From CAIKKG01 sp037444725 (GTDB lineage: Bacteria; Patescibacteriota; Minisyncoccia; UBA6257; GWB1-50-10), in the NCBI GenBank assembly GCA_037444725.1, contig JBBILW010000024.1, positions 1 to 9,930 on the forward strand: DNA of 9,930 bases, read 5' to 3'. This document shows, piece after piece, positions 1-7,130 of the stretch. The notes beneath the pieces were generated by a model that had not been told where the DNA came from, did not search any database, and saw nothing but the letters and a program-made list of their open reading frames with translations. Positions within the stretch are counted from its first letter, which is position 1; each line of letters opens with the position of its first letter. Both the position numbers and the translations under genes were made by a program.

Positions 1-62
1 ATATCGAGATTATCCAAGGACTCAGCGAAGGGAAATACGTCCGCGTTTCGGGAAATCAATAG
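1..62 (+). CDS. C-terminal end of a probable MacA/HlyD-type efflux adaptor (partial)
   Basis: An open frame enters from the left edge and ends at TAG (60-62). The 19 visible residues read IEIIQGLSEGKYVRVSGNQ. This resembles the conserved C-terminal strand of MacA/HlyD/RND-type membrane fusion proteins, where a segment of the form 'VxVxxGLxxGdxVVxxG' closes the membrane-proximal domain. The reading is supported by the next two genes, an ATPase and a MacB-like permease, which are the usual partners of such an adaptor. Only the tail is visible, so family is inferred from a short motif plus context. The downstream ATPase starts five bases after this stop, so the genes are probably co-transcribed. 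Confidence 0.6.
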   Translation, partial: IEIIQGLSEGKYVRVSGNQ

Positions 63-67
63 GTTTC

Positions 68-943
68 ATGCATACCGAACACGAGAGAATCGAATCCAAG
101 ATAGACCTGGTGTGCGGCATGCACCTCAAGAACTTCCCGCATGCGCTCACGTGCGCGTACAAAGGTAAGCATTATCACTTTTGCGGCGAGGGCTGTTTTG
201 AGCGCTTTAAAAAGCAGCCGGATAAATATCTTGGCGTACCGTTCATCCATCTCGAGGGCGTCTATAAATCGTTCGGTCATGGCGCATCACATACCGCGAT
301 TCTAAAAGGCGTTGATGTGCATATTTGGGAGGGTGACTTCGTATCAATTATCGGGCCGAGCGGCTCCGGTAAAAGTACGCTGCTCAACATGATGGGCCTC
401 CTCGATAAACCGACCAAGGGCAAGGTGCTCGTGCGCGGCAAGGATGCTTCAAAGCTTTCCGACGATGCGGCCGCAGAGCTGCGCTCGACCGTGTTCGGCT
501 TCGTATTCCAGCAATACAATCTCATTCCATGGCTGAATGCCTACGAAAACGCCTCAATCCCGCTTGTGTTCTCAGGCCACGCCGACGATGAAGTGCGCCG
601 CGGCTTATTGTTAAAGCGATTCAAGGAGGTGGGCTTAGGCGAACGCATGACACACAAGCCGACCGAGCTTTCAGGGGGCGAGCAGCAGCGCGTTGCGCTT
701 CTTCGCGCGCTCGCGAACGACCCTGCGATATTGTTCGGCGACGAGCCTACGGGAAACCTCGATTCGAAAACGGGCAATATGCTGCTTGATTCGCTCATTG
801 AACTGAACCGCACGCAGGGGAAAACATTGGTAATTGTGACGCACGATAAGGACATCGCGGAACGCGCTGATGAGATAATTACCGTGCGCGACGGCGAACT
901 CGTGCCCGACCATCACGTGCATAAAGCAACCTACACCGAATAA
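68..943 (+). CDS. ABC transporter ATPase (LolD/MacB type) with N-terminal YHS metal-binding domain
   Basis: This 291-residue cytoplasmic ATPase should power the permease encoded next. Residues about 13-55 form a YHS-type domain: DLVCGM with Cys16, then HYHFCGEGC with His35, His37, Cys39 and Cys43, closing with the typical PDKYL. Residues about 58-280 are a complete ABC cassette of the LolD/MacB/MJ0796 class: Walker A GPSGSGKST (96-104), Q-loop FQQ (147-149), signature LSGGEQQR (201-208), Walker B ending GDEP (about 221-227) and switch His259. The C-terminus is His-rich (His282, 283 and 285). Family members are usually about 220-240 residues; the extra length is the YHS segment. The ATG at 68 is the only start that keeps the whole YHS domain, and it lies five bases after the upstream stop without a strong Shine-Dalgarno sequence. 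The ATPase call is secure. A metal-sensing or metal-handling role for the YHS part is inference. Confidence 0.93.
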   Translation: MHTEHERIESKIDLVCGMHLKNFPHALTCAYKGKHYHFCGEGCFERFKKQPDKYLGVPFIHLEGVYKSFGHGASHTAILKGVDVHIWEGDFVSIIGPSGSGKSTLLNMMGLLDKPTKGKVLVRGKDASKLSDDAAAELRSTVFGFVFQQYNLIPWLNAYENASIPLVFSGHADDEVRRGLLLKRFKEVGLGERMTHKPTELSGGEQQRVALLRALANDPAILFGDEPTGNLDSKTGNMLLDSLIELNRTQGKTLVIVTHDKDIAERADEIITVRDGELVPDHHVHKATYTE

Positions 944-2148
944 TGTTCAAGCAATCGATTATTCTTGTTCTAAAAGGTATCCGCTACCGCGGCACGCGGA
1001 GCTTTCTTACCGTACTCGGCATCGTGATCGCGGTAATGCTCGTCGAATGCATTTTTGCGCTCGGCTCAGGCGTGCAAAGTGCTGCTTCGAAAATGCTCAG
1101 CATGTTCGGCTCCGACATGATTGTGGTCATGCCCGGCAAGGAAACAAACCCCGTAAGCGGACTTTTTGGGGATCAGAGATTCAGGGAGAGAGACATCACT
1201 ACGCTTAATACCATTCCAGGAGTACGTTTCGCGACGCCTGTCGATATTTCGGCATTCAATACGGAATTCAACGGAGAAAAAGAAACGATAATGGTGCATG
1301 CAGTAAAGTGGCGTGAAATGCGCGTGGTGTTCGAAGAGATGAAAGGATTGAAGCTCGTCGAGGGTACGTGGCCTATAAACGATACGGAGAGCAAGGTCAT
1401 TTTGGGATTCGTGGCGGCACACGAACTCTTCAAACGGCCCGTACACGTAGGCGACGAAATTATTTTCGGCGCTTCAAAGCGCATTATGGTTTCGGGAATA
1501 CTCGACAGAACAGGTGCGCAGGACGACGATAATTCTGCGTATATGTCGTTTGATAATTTCCACATGCTGACCGATCGCCGCGGAGCGATTACGGCAATGG
1601 TAAAAATTCTTCCCGAATATAACATTGAAATCATCGCGCGCCAGATTCGCGCGGAACTCGCGAAGCAGGAAGTAGTACGTGATTTTACCGTGCTCACCTC
1701 CAAAAAAATAAATCAGCTTGTCGGCAACATCCTCGGCATGATTGAGTTCGTGCTGGTGGTTATCGCGCTTGTTTCGCTCCTCGTCGGCGCAGTGGGCATT
1801 ACAAATACTATGTATACTTCGGTTCTTGAACGAACGAAACAAATCGGCGTACTGAAAGCTATCGGCGCATCGAGCGAGAATATTCTCTCCCTATTTCTCA
1901 TAGAAGCGGGATTTATCGGACTCTTTGGCGGCATAGTCGGTCTCATTTCGGGGATTTTAGGCGCGTATTTGATCGGGCTCGTTGCAGCCACGTTTGGCAT
2001 CAACAACCTCTTCACATTTGCGGCGCTGGATTATCTCGGCATCCTCGTCATACTTGTGATAACATTTATTACAGGCATGATGGCGGGCTACTTCCCGGCG
2101 CGCCGAGCATCAAGGATGGAGGCAGCTGAAGCGCTCCGGTACGAATAA
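943..2148 (+). CDS. MacB/FtsX-type ABC transporter permease
   Basis: This inner-membrane permease has 401 residues. The layout is the four-helix MacB/FtsX type: TM1 at about 20-42, a large extracytoplasmic MacB core domain (about 43-260), then TM2 (about 264-290), TM3 (about 318-348) and TM4 (about 364-384). Family hallmarks are the coupling-helix region NTMYTSVLERTKQIGVLKAI (289-308) and the C-terminal PARRASRMEAAEALRYE (385-401). Such permeases act as mechanotransmitters: cytoplasmic ATP hydrolysis drives movement of the periplasmic domain rather than a classic channel. The start ATG shares its A with the stop of the ATPase (TAATG), which indicates translational coupling and a fixed partnership. 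Substrate is not visible from sequence; known MacB relatives handle macrolides, peptides, lipoproteins or cell-wall hydrolase activation. Confidence 0.93.
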   Translation: MFKQSIILVLKGIRYRGTRSFLTVLGIVIAVMLVECIFALGSGVQSAASKMLSMFGSDMIVVMPGKETNPVSGLFGDQRFRERDITTLNTIPGVRFATPVDISAFNTEFNGEKETIMVHAVKWREMRVVFEEMKGLKLVEGTWPINDTESKVILGFVAAHELFKRPVHVGDEIIFGASKRIMVSGILDRTGAQDDDNSAYMSFDNFHMLTDRRGAITAMVKILPEYNIEIIARQIRAELAKQEVVRDFTVLTSKKINQLVGNILGMIEFVLVVIALVSLLVGAVGITNTMYTSVLERTKQIGVLKAIGASSENILSLFLIEAGFIGLFGGIVGLISGILGAYLIGLVAATFGINNLFTFAALDYLGILVILVITFITGMMAGYFPARRASRMEAAEALRYE

Positions 2149-2149
2149 T

Positions 2150-2857
2150 ATGAAACACAAAATAGAGTGGAACAAGGTAACACGATTTTCCAAATTACTT
2201 GCGCTCGCAATGCTGGTTATATTGCCGCTTGCGGGATTCGGACTTGGCGCCTGGTACGGGCTTGTGCGCGGAAAAACATTGATTAAAGAACCTTCGGTCT
2301 CTATAAGCGCCGCAACTGCGCTTACGATGAAAAGCGAAACCTGGGTTGACCAGCAGATTCCGGGGCTCACCTTCACATTCAAAACGCCGATAGATATCCA
2401 ACCCGCCGAAATGGGCAGGTCGGAAACAACGGAGTGGCGCCGTGATAGCAAAGGAACGAATGGCATGAGCTATCTTCGTGTCGAAATACCGAAGCTCTTC
2501 GAGCCGATGTCCAACTTCCAGGATGCGGAACTTACGGTCGGCTCAAGCAACGACGCATCCGCGGTAGCTGATTGCTTGCAATATCAGCAAGACGGGGGAC
2601 CCTTGGGAGGCGTCACGAACGAAACTATTCATGGAACGGATTTCAGGGTGTATACATCGAGCGACGCAGGGGCGGGGAATCGCTATTATCAAAAGAGTTA
2701 CCGCACTGTTATTAATGGTTCATGCTATGCAGTCGAGTATCTCATCCACTCGACAGTGCTCCAAAATTATCCGGAGGAGTTCGGGTTGCACGAGTTTAAT
2801 ATTGAGCGCGTAAAAGCGCTTCTTGAAGGCATCGTGCGTTCATTTTCGTTCAGGTAG
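2150..2857 (+). CDS. Membrane-anchored extracytoplasmic protein of unknown function
   Basis: I do not recognise a named family. The 235-residue product has a basic N-terminus (MKHKIEWNKVTRFSK), one hydrophobic segment at about 16-39, and then a soluble domain that should lie outside the membrane. No lipobox Cys follows the hydrophobic stretch, so it is probably an uncleaved anchor. The soluble part has exactly two cysteines, Cys142 (in DCLQYQ) and Cys192 (in GSCYAVEY), which could form a disulfide. It begins with a strand-like LTFTFKTP (73-80) and ends with a helix-like segment and SFSFR, a layout I associate with small secreted proteins of Parcubacteria-like genomes. The ATG lies one base after the permease stop, so it is very likely translationally coupled and may be an accessory part of the transporter. 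There is no convincing Shine-Dalgarno sequence. Confidence 0.75.
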   Translation: MKHKIEWNKVTRFSKLLALAMLVILPLAGFGLGAWYGLVRGKTLIKEPSVSISAATALTMKSETWVDQQIPGLTFTFKTPIDIQPAEMGRSETTEWRRDSKGTNGMSYLRVEIPKLFEPMSNFQDAELTVGSSNDASAVADCLQYQQDGGPLGGVTNETIHGTDFRVYTSSDAGAGNRYYQKSYRTVINGSCYAVEYLIHSTVLQNYPEEFGLHEFNIERVKALLEGIVRSFSFR

Positions 2858-2906
2858 ACCGATAGGGGTACGGATAGACCGCATACTATCTTTATTTCTG
2901 TCAATG

Positions 2907-2915
2907 TGTTAGAAT
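2907..2915 (+). promoter_or_regulatory. Extended -10 promoter of the helicase gene
   Basis: TGTTAGAAT is an extended -10 element (TG, one base, then TAGAAT, 5 of 6 to consensus). No good -35 is visible at 16-18 bases upstream, as expected for an extended -10 promoter. The hexamer ends only nine bases before the helicase ATG at 2925, so transcription should start within about three bases of the start codon. That implies a leaderless or nearly leaderless mRNA. Position and consensus are seen; activity is inferred. Confidence 0.5.
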
Positions 2916-2924
2916 GCCCCGACA

Positions 2925-4268
2925 ATGAATACCACCGAAAAGAGGTTCGCGGAGCTGGGAATTGCCCCCGGAATCCTCTCTGTAATCGAAAAATTGGGCT
3001 TTAAATCGCCTACCCCTATCCAGGAGCAGTCTATTCCTGTCGGTCTTGAAGGAAAGGACGTTATGGGCATCGCGCAGACCGGCACGGGCAAAACGCTCGC
3101 GTTCGGTATTCCTATGATTCAGCGAGTCTTAAAAGGCATGGGGAACGGCCTCATTATCGTGCCGACCCGCGAGCTTGCACTCCAGGTAGCGGAATCACTG
3201 CACGCGGTGGGCAGCCCTCTCGGCGTCAAATTCACGGTACTTATCGGCGGCGAGCCGATGCAGCGCCAGCTCCGCAGCTTGGCACGCAGGCCGGACATTA
3301 TTATCTGCACGCCGGGAAGAATGATTGATCACCTCGATCAAAAAACCGTTTCGCTTGAAAAGGTGCACACGCTTGTTCTCGATGAAGCGGACAGAATGCT
3401 TGATATGGGTTTCGCGCCTCAATTGAAACAGATTTTGCAGACCGTACCGAAAGAACGTCAGACGATGCTTTTCTCGGCAACTATGCCGGACGAAATCGTG
3501 AATATTGCGCGCACCTACATGCAGCTTCCTATTCGCGTAGAAATCGCACGACAGGGAAGTACTTCAAAGGACGTCACGCAGGAATTGTTCTTCGTCTCAC
3601 AGGAAGACAAATCACGCCTGTTGGAAAAAATCCTCCAGGATTATAAGGGTTCGGTACTCGTCTTTTCACGCACAAAGCACAATGCGAAACGCATTGCGGC
3701 AACAGTGCGCTTTTTGGGCCATACCGCATCTGAAATACACTCGAATCGCTCGCTCGGCCAGCGCACGGAAGCATTGAACGGTTTCAAGACCGGCCGTTAT
3801 CGCGTGCTCGTTGCGACCGATATTGCGGCACGCGGCATCGACGTGAATAACATCGCACTCGTCATCAACTACGACCTTCCTGAAAATCCGGAAGATTACG
3901 TGCATCGCATCGGCAGAACTGGACGCGCAGGCGCCCGCGGCCACGCGATTTCATTTGCGCGTTCCAACCAACGCGATGATGTTCGCTCAATTGAACGGCT
4001 TGTCCGCTCGACGCTTCCTGTTTCAAAACTTCCCGAGCTTCCGAGGCCATTGCCGTCGGTACGAACGGGAATCCCCGAGGAACGTCCCGAGCGCAGACAC
4101 ATGCATCGTTTCCCGCATATGGATCGCAGCCGCGCACGCGTAAAAACGGAAGGATCGAAGAGCGCCGAACACGAAGAACGCGGATATGCGCGAAGGCACG
4201 CAGCAGGACCGAGGCGCACACCGCGCTTCCGCAATCGCGGACCTCGCAGAGAACGATTTGGACGATAA
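2925..4268 (+). CDS. DEAD-box ATP-dependent RNA helicase
   Basis: This 447-residue cytoplasmic helicase unwinds RNA duplexes using ATP; bacterial homologues (RhlE, CsdA, DbpA, SrmB) act in ribosome assembly, mRNA decay and cold adaptation. All motifs are present: Q motif with Gln33, motif I AQTGTGKT (50-57), Ia PTRELA (80-85), Ib TPGR (129-132), II DEAD (153-156), III SAT (184-186), IV VFSRT (246-250), V ATDIAARGID (297-306) and VI HRIGRTGRAG (327-336). The two RecA-like domains cover about 1-360. A basic tail (about 375-447) is rich in Arg, Pro, Gly and His and ends RRERFGR, as in RhlE-type enzymes, where such tails bind RNA without specificity. The start at 2925 fits the conserved N-terminus and the nearby -10 element. 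A shared hairpin terminator follows directly. Subfamily is uncertain; RhlE-like is my best guess. Confidence 0.96.
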   Translation: MNTTEKRFAELGIAPGILSVIEKLGFKSPTPIQEQSIPVGLEGKDVMGIAQTGTGKTLAFGIPMIQRVLKGMGNGLIIVPTRELALQVAESLHAVGSPLGVKFTVLIGGEPMQRQLRSLARRPDIIICTPGRMIDHLDQKTVSLEKVHTLVLDEADRMLDMGFAPQLKQILQTVPKERQTMLFSATMPDEIVNIARTYMQLPIRVEIARQGSTSKDVTQELFFVSQEDKSRLLEKILQDYKGSVLVFSRTKHNAKRIAATVRFLGHTASEIHSNRSLGQRTEALNGFKTGRYRVLVATDIAARGIDVNNIALVINYDLPENPEDYVHRIGRTGRAGARGHAISFARSNQRDDVRSIERLVRSTLPVSKLPELPRPLPSVRTGIPEERPERRHMHRFPHMDRSRARVKTEGSKSAEHEERGYARRHAAGPRRTPRFRNRGPRRERFGR

Positions 4269-4270
4269 TA

Positions 4271-4302
4271 TAAAATCCCGCCTCACATAAGGCGGGATTT
4301 TA
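4271..4302. terminator. Bidirectional intrinsic terminator between helicase and ABC-F genes
   Basis: A perfect 12-bp inverted repeat (TAAAATCCCGCC at 4271-4282 pairs with 4291-4302) encloses an eight-base loop. The GC core is CCCGCC/GGCGGG, and the A/T ends give a U-rich tail in either direction. It starts two bases after the helicase stop and ends 12 bases before the ABC-F stop, so it serves both convergent genes. Confidence 0.88.
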
Positions 4303-4314
4303 TTTAAGACTCGA

Positions 4315-5766
4315 TTATTCTTTTGCGAGATCGAATGTCTCGTCGATGCGTATCTGACTCACGAATTCAGGAACGTGGCTCACTAAGACCATCGCGCCGT
4401 CATATTTGTTAAGGGCTGCCGCAATAACGGGAAGGTGACGGAAATTCATGTGGTTTGTCGGCTCGTCCAAGATAAGCAATCCAGGGCGCAAGAGCACGAG
4501 CTGGGCGAGTGCTACGAGTCCTTTTTGCCCCTCAGAGAGCGTGCCAATCTTCTTTTTCATGACGTTTTCGTCGAGAAGGAAGCCTGCGGCAGTTGAACGG
4601 AGCTCAAGTTCGGTAATTCTGTCCATAACCGAAGCAAGCGCGTTGTACACCGTATCATCGAAGTTGAGCGTAGAAAAATCCTGACGGTAGTAACCGACGC
4701 GCACACCTTCGGCGATTGAAGAACCCTTGCCGCCTTTTGCAATCGATTCGAGCAGGGTGCTCTTACCGATGCCGTTAGGGCCGGAGAGGAGCAAGTGCGT
4801 GTTCTTCTTTATAGCGATATTTGCCTTTTTGTTGACGGGTTTATGATTCTTGAAAATCGTGTACGAAGAAATTTTCAAAATGTCGCCGATAAGTTCGGGC
4901 TGTGAAGGAATTACGAAAGGCCTGATAGTCTTATCTTCCTTGCGGACTTCGACAATCTGCTCTTCCATTTCTTCCACTTTCTCCCTCATCTTTTTTGCCA
5001 CCAGACGCATCTGGCCGCCCTTGTGAGCGAAAAAGTTCGCTTTCTCTTTGTTCGCCTGGATTTCTTTCTCAAGAAGCGCGTTCTTGCGGTTTTCCTTCTC
5101 GATACGCGCGGTAATATCGGCGACCACGTTCGTGTAGTTGCCTACGTACTGTTCAACTTTGCGTGTATGCACATCGAGATACAAAACGCCTTGCGTAAAC
5201 GCGTTCAAGAACTCGGCATCGTGCGAAATGACGATAAGCGTTTTCTTGTATTCCACAAGGAACTTCGTGAGGTGCGCAATACCTTCCTTATCGAGGTTGT
5301 TCGTCGGCTCATCGAGAAGCAGCAAGTCAGGCTTCTGAATAAGTGCGGATGCGAGAAGCAAGCGGGCCTGCTGTCCGCCCGAAAACGATTTCACGATACG
5401 GTCATGCGGAGCGACGAGGTTCACTACTTCAAGCACCTCATCGATGCGAGGGTCGATGTCGTATACCTTCTTTGCAAAACACTTCTCGAAGAATTCACGA
5501 ACAGTGAGTTCAAGCTCATCGCGCGGAATAACCTGGCGCGCGGTCGCTATCGTCATACCGTTTGAGACATGCACCGAACCGGATTCGGGATGAATCATTT
5601 GCGTCACAAGCTTGAATATCGTGCTCTTACCGGCGCCATTCTGGCCCATCAAAGTCACCTTCCATCCCTTGCGTACGGAAAACGACACCTCATCCAAAAT
5701 GGGGTGATGGGGTCCGTATTCATACGAGACCTTATCGAAACGCAATATGACTTCGTCGTTTGCCAT
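4315..5766 (-). CDS. ABC-F family ATPase (ribosome-associated, duplicated cassette)
   Basis: This soluble protein of 483 residues has two ABC cassettes and no membrane segments, the plan of ABC-F proteins, which act on ribosomes as translation factors or antibiotic-protection proteins. Cassette 1: Walker A GQNGAGKS (41-48), signature SFSGGQQ (127-133), Walker B/D-loop LLLDEPTNNLD (149-159), switch His182. A charged helical linker (about 210-290, rich in Glu and Lys) matches the P-site tRNA interaction motif region. Cassette 2: Walker A GPNGIGKST (329-337), LSEGQ (410-414), LLILDEPTNHM (430-440), His464. The second cassette deviates: LSEGQ for LSGGQ, Asn441 where the D-loop Asp is expected, and SHV instead of SHD. 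No EttA-type arm is evident, and at 483 residues it is at the short end for the family. I start at MANDE (5766); an upstream in-frame extension would run through the divergent promoter and the neighbouring flavoprotein gene. There is no Shine-Dalgarno sequence. Confidence 0.92.
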   Translation of the reverse strand: MANDEVILRFDKVSYEYGPHHPILDEVSFSVRKGWKVTLMGQNGAGKSTIFKLVTQMIHPESGSVHVSNGMTIATARQVIPRDELELTVREFFEKCFAKKVYDIDPRIDEVLEVVNLVAPHDRIVKSFSGGQQARLLLASALIQKPDLLLLDEPTNNLDKEGIAHLTKFLVEYKKTLIVISHDAEFLNAFTQGVLYLDVHTRKVEQYVGNYTNVVADITARIEKENRKNALLEKEIQANKEKANFFAHKGGQMRLVAKKMREKVEEMEEQIVEVRKEDKTIRPFVIPSQPELIGDILKISSYTIFKNHKPVNKKANIAIKKNTHLLLSGPNGIGKSTLLESIAKGGKGSSIAEGVRVGYYRQDFSTLNFDDTVYNALASVMDRITELELRSTAAGFLLDENVMKKKIGTLSEGQKGLVALAQLVLLRPGLLILDEPTNHMNFRHLPVIAAALNKYDGAMVLVSHVPEFVSQIRIDETFDLAKE

Positions 5767-5784
5767 AGAATTTACTGGTGCTTC

Positions 5785-5813
5785 ATTGTGCCAGATATTT
5801 GCCGTTTTGTCAC
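5785..5813 (-). promoter_or_regulatory. Probable sigma-70-like promoter of the ABC-F gene
   Basis: On the minus strand GTGACA (5813-5808, 5 of 6 to TTGACA) and CACAAT (5790-5785, 4 of 6 to TATAAT) are separated by exactly 17 bases. Transcription would start near 5778, leaving only about 12 leader bases and no Shine-Dalgarno sequence before the ATG at 5766. It interleaves with the promoter for the divergent flavoprotein gene. Confidence 0.4.
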
Positions 5814-5826
5814 TATTCCGTACAAT
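5799..5826 (+). promoter_or_regulatory. Probable promoter of the HI0933-type flavoprotein gene
   Basis: TTGCCG (5799-5804, 4 of 6) and TACAAT (5821-5826, 5 of 6) are 16 bases apart. Seven bases separate the -10 from the ATG at 5834, so the predicted first transcribed base falls on or next to that start codon. This argues for a leaderless mRNA and against the ATG at 5825, which lies within the -10 itself. Confidence 0.42.
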
Positions 5827-5833
5827 GGTGAGT

Positions 5834-7114
5834 ATGCAAAGCTTGTGGGACGTGGCAGTAATCGGTGGCGGCCCTTCGGGAATGATGGCCGCAGGAAGAG
5901 CGGCGGAATGCGGCGCTCGCGTAATTTTATTCGAAAAGAACGCATCTCTCGGAAAGAAACTCTTAATTTCGGGTGGGGGAAGGTGCAATTTTACCAACGC
6001 GGAATTTAACACGCGCGTGCTGCTTTCGAAATTCAAAAAGGCGAGTGATTTCCTCCATTCTCCGTTTTCTCAATTCGGCGTGAAAGAAACGATAGACTTT
6101 TTTGAGAGCCTTGGCTGCCCTCATAAAATCGAGGAAGGAAAGCGAGCATTCCCCGCAAGCAACAAATCATCTTCAATTCGCGATGCGTTAGTCTCATATA
6201 TGAAACAAGGCGAGGTCACGGTTGCCACAGGCAGCGTGGTCTCCGGCATTCAGCATGATAAGGGGCGCATTATCGGTCTTACGCTCGAAAATGGCGAAAC
6301 AATACGCACGAATGCGGTTATCATTGCAACGGGAGGATTATCACGTCCCGATACGGGCTCAACAGGCGACGGCTTCACGTGGCTTGCGGGATTAGGCCAC
6401 ACAATCATAAAGCCAGACCCGTCGCTCGTGCCGATTGCAATAAGCGATGTATGGGTAAAAGCGCTTCAAGGTGTTACGTTACAGGACGTAAAAATTACCG
6501 TCATGAGCGAGGGTGAGGGGGGCGTAAAGAAAAAACAGTTTTCAAAAAAGGGGAGAATTCTTTTCACGCATTTTGGCGTAAGCGGCCCCACGATTATCAA
6601 CATGAGCAAGAGTATAGGCGAGCTTCTCGTCTACGGCCCCGTTGAGATTCATCTCGATATTGCGCCAACGTTTGACCACGGAATGTTGAACGAAAAACTG
6701 CAGAACGTTTTCAAAACAAACAGCAATAAGATATTTAAGAGCGTGGTGGGCGAACTTGTTCCCGTTGCGGCAATGGCACCTATCGTTATGTCGCTTTCTG
6801 AAATCCGGCCTGATACATTTTGCCACAGCATTACCCGCGAAGAACGAATGAAGCTTATCGCAACGCTAAAGGCATTACCTATGCACGTGGAACATCTCTT
6901 GGGCAGCGACAAGGCCATCGTAACGAGCGGTGGCGTGCCGCTCACTGAAATCGATACGCGCGCAATGCAATCTTTGAAGTACGAAAATCTCTATCTCACG
7001 GGAGATATTTTGGATATCGACAGGCCTTCAGGCGGATTCAGTCTTCAGTTATGCTGGACGAGCGGCTACGTTGCGGGCACACATGCGGCGCAACAAAAAA
7101 ACTCCCGCGAATAA
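5834..7114 (+). CDS. HI0933/YhiN family FAD-dependent (NAD(P)/FAD) oxidoreductase
   Basis: This 426-residue flavoprotein belongs to the HI0933/YhiN group (annotated as aminoacetone oxidase family or NAD(P)/FAD-dependent oxidoreductase), whose physiological reaction is poorly defined. It opens with the FAD-binding Rossmann motif GGGPSG (11-16), followed by the ribose-binding acidic residue Glu34. The family signature is plain: GKKLLISGGGRCNFTN (40-55). An ATGGLSRPDTGSTGDG segment and FTHFGVSGP lie in the middle. The C-terminal FAD-binding block is LYLTGDILDIDRPSGGFSLQ (386-405). Length is close to the usual 390-430. The start at 5834 gives a family-like N-terminus (MQSLWDV) and agrees with the promoter; ATG 5825 adds three residues, and a farther in-frame ATG at 5747 would overlap the ABC-F start and is unlikely. 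The stop codon lies inside the loop of the downstream terminator. Confidence 0.93.
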   Translation: MQSLWDVAVIGGGPSGMMAAGRAAECGARVILFEKNASLGKKLLISGGGRCNFTNAEFNTRVLLSKFKKASDFLHSPFSQFGVKETIDFFESLGCPHKIEEGKRAFPASNKSSSIRDALVSYMKQGEVTVATGSVVSGIQHDKGRIIGLTLENGETIRTNAVIIATGGLSRPDTGSTGDGFTWLAGLGHTIIKPDPSLVPIAISDVWVKALQGVTLQDVKITVMSEGEGGVKKKQFSKKGRILFTHFGVSGPTIINMSKSIGELLVYGPVEIHLDIAPTFDHGMLNEKLQNVFKTNSNKIFKSVVGELVPVAAMAPIVMSLSEIRPDTFCHSITREERMKLIATLKALPMHVEHLLGSDKAIVTSGGVPLTEIDTRAMQSLKYENLYLTGDILDIDRPSGGFSLQLCWTSGYVAGTHAAQQKNSRE

Positions 7115-7126
7115 CGGGAGTTTTTT
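7094..7126. terminator. Bidirectional terminator overlapping the flavoprotein stop codon
   Basis: The stem ACTCCCG (7101-7107) pairs with CGGGAGT (7115-7121) around a seven-base loop. A-rich 7094-7101 and T-rich 7121-7126 give U-tracts in both directions. The TAA of the flavoprotein gene (7112-7114) sits in the loop, and the nitroreductase stop is at 7131-7133, so one hairpin ends both convergent genes. Confidence 0.87.
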
Positions 7127-7130
7127 ATTG

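Noticed and set aside
2873..2890. Hairpin GATAG/CTATC followed by a T-rich stretch as a terminator for the transporter unit
   Set aside because: The stem is only five bp and AT-rich with an eight-base loop; too weak to call. Transcription may read through into the helicase gene.
5023..5565. Plus-strand open frame of 180 codons antisense to the ABC-F gene
   Set aside because: It lies entirely within a well-supported gene and shows no recognisable domain or start signal.
5747..5833. Longer N-terminus for the flavoprotein gene
   Set aside because: It would overlap the ABC-F start and its own promoter. HI0933-type proteins begin a few residues before the GGGPSG loop.
5767..6036. Upstream in-frame extension of the ABC-F gene (90 more residues)
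   Set aside because: It runs through the divergent promoter region and antisense to the flavoprotein N-terminus, has no domain similarity, and the cassette starts naturally at MANDE.
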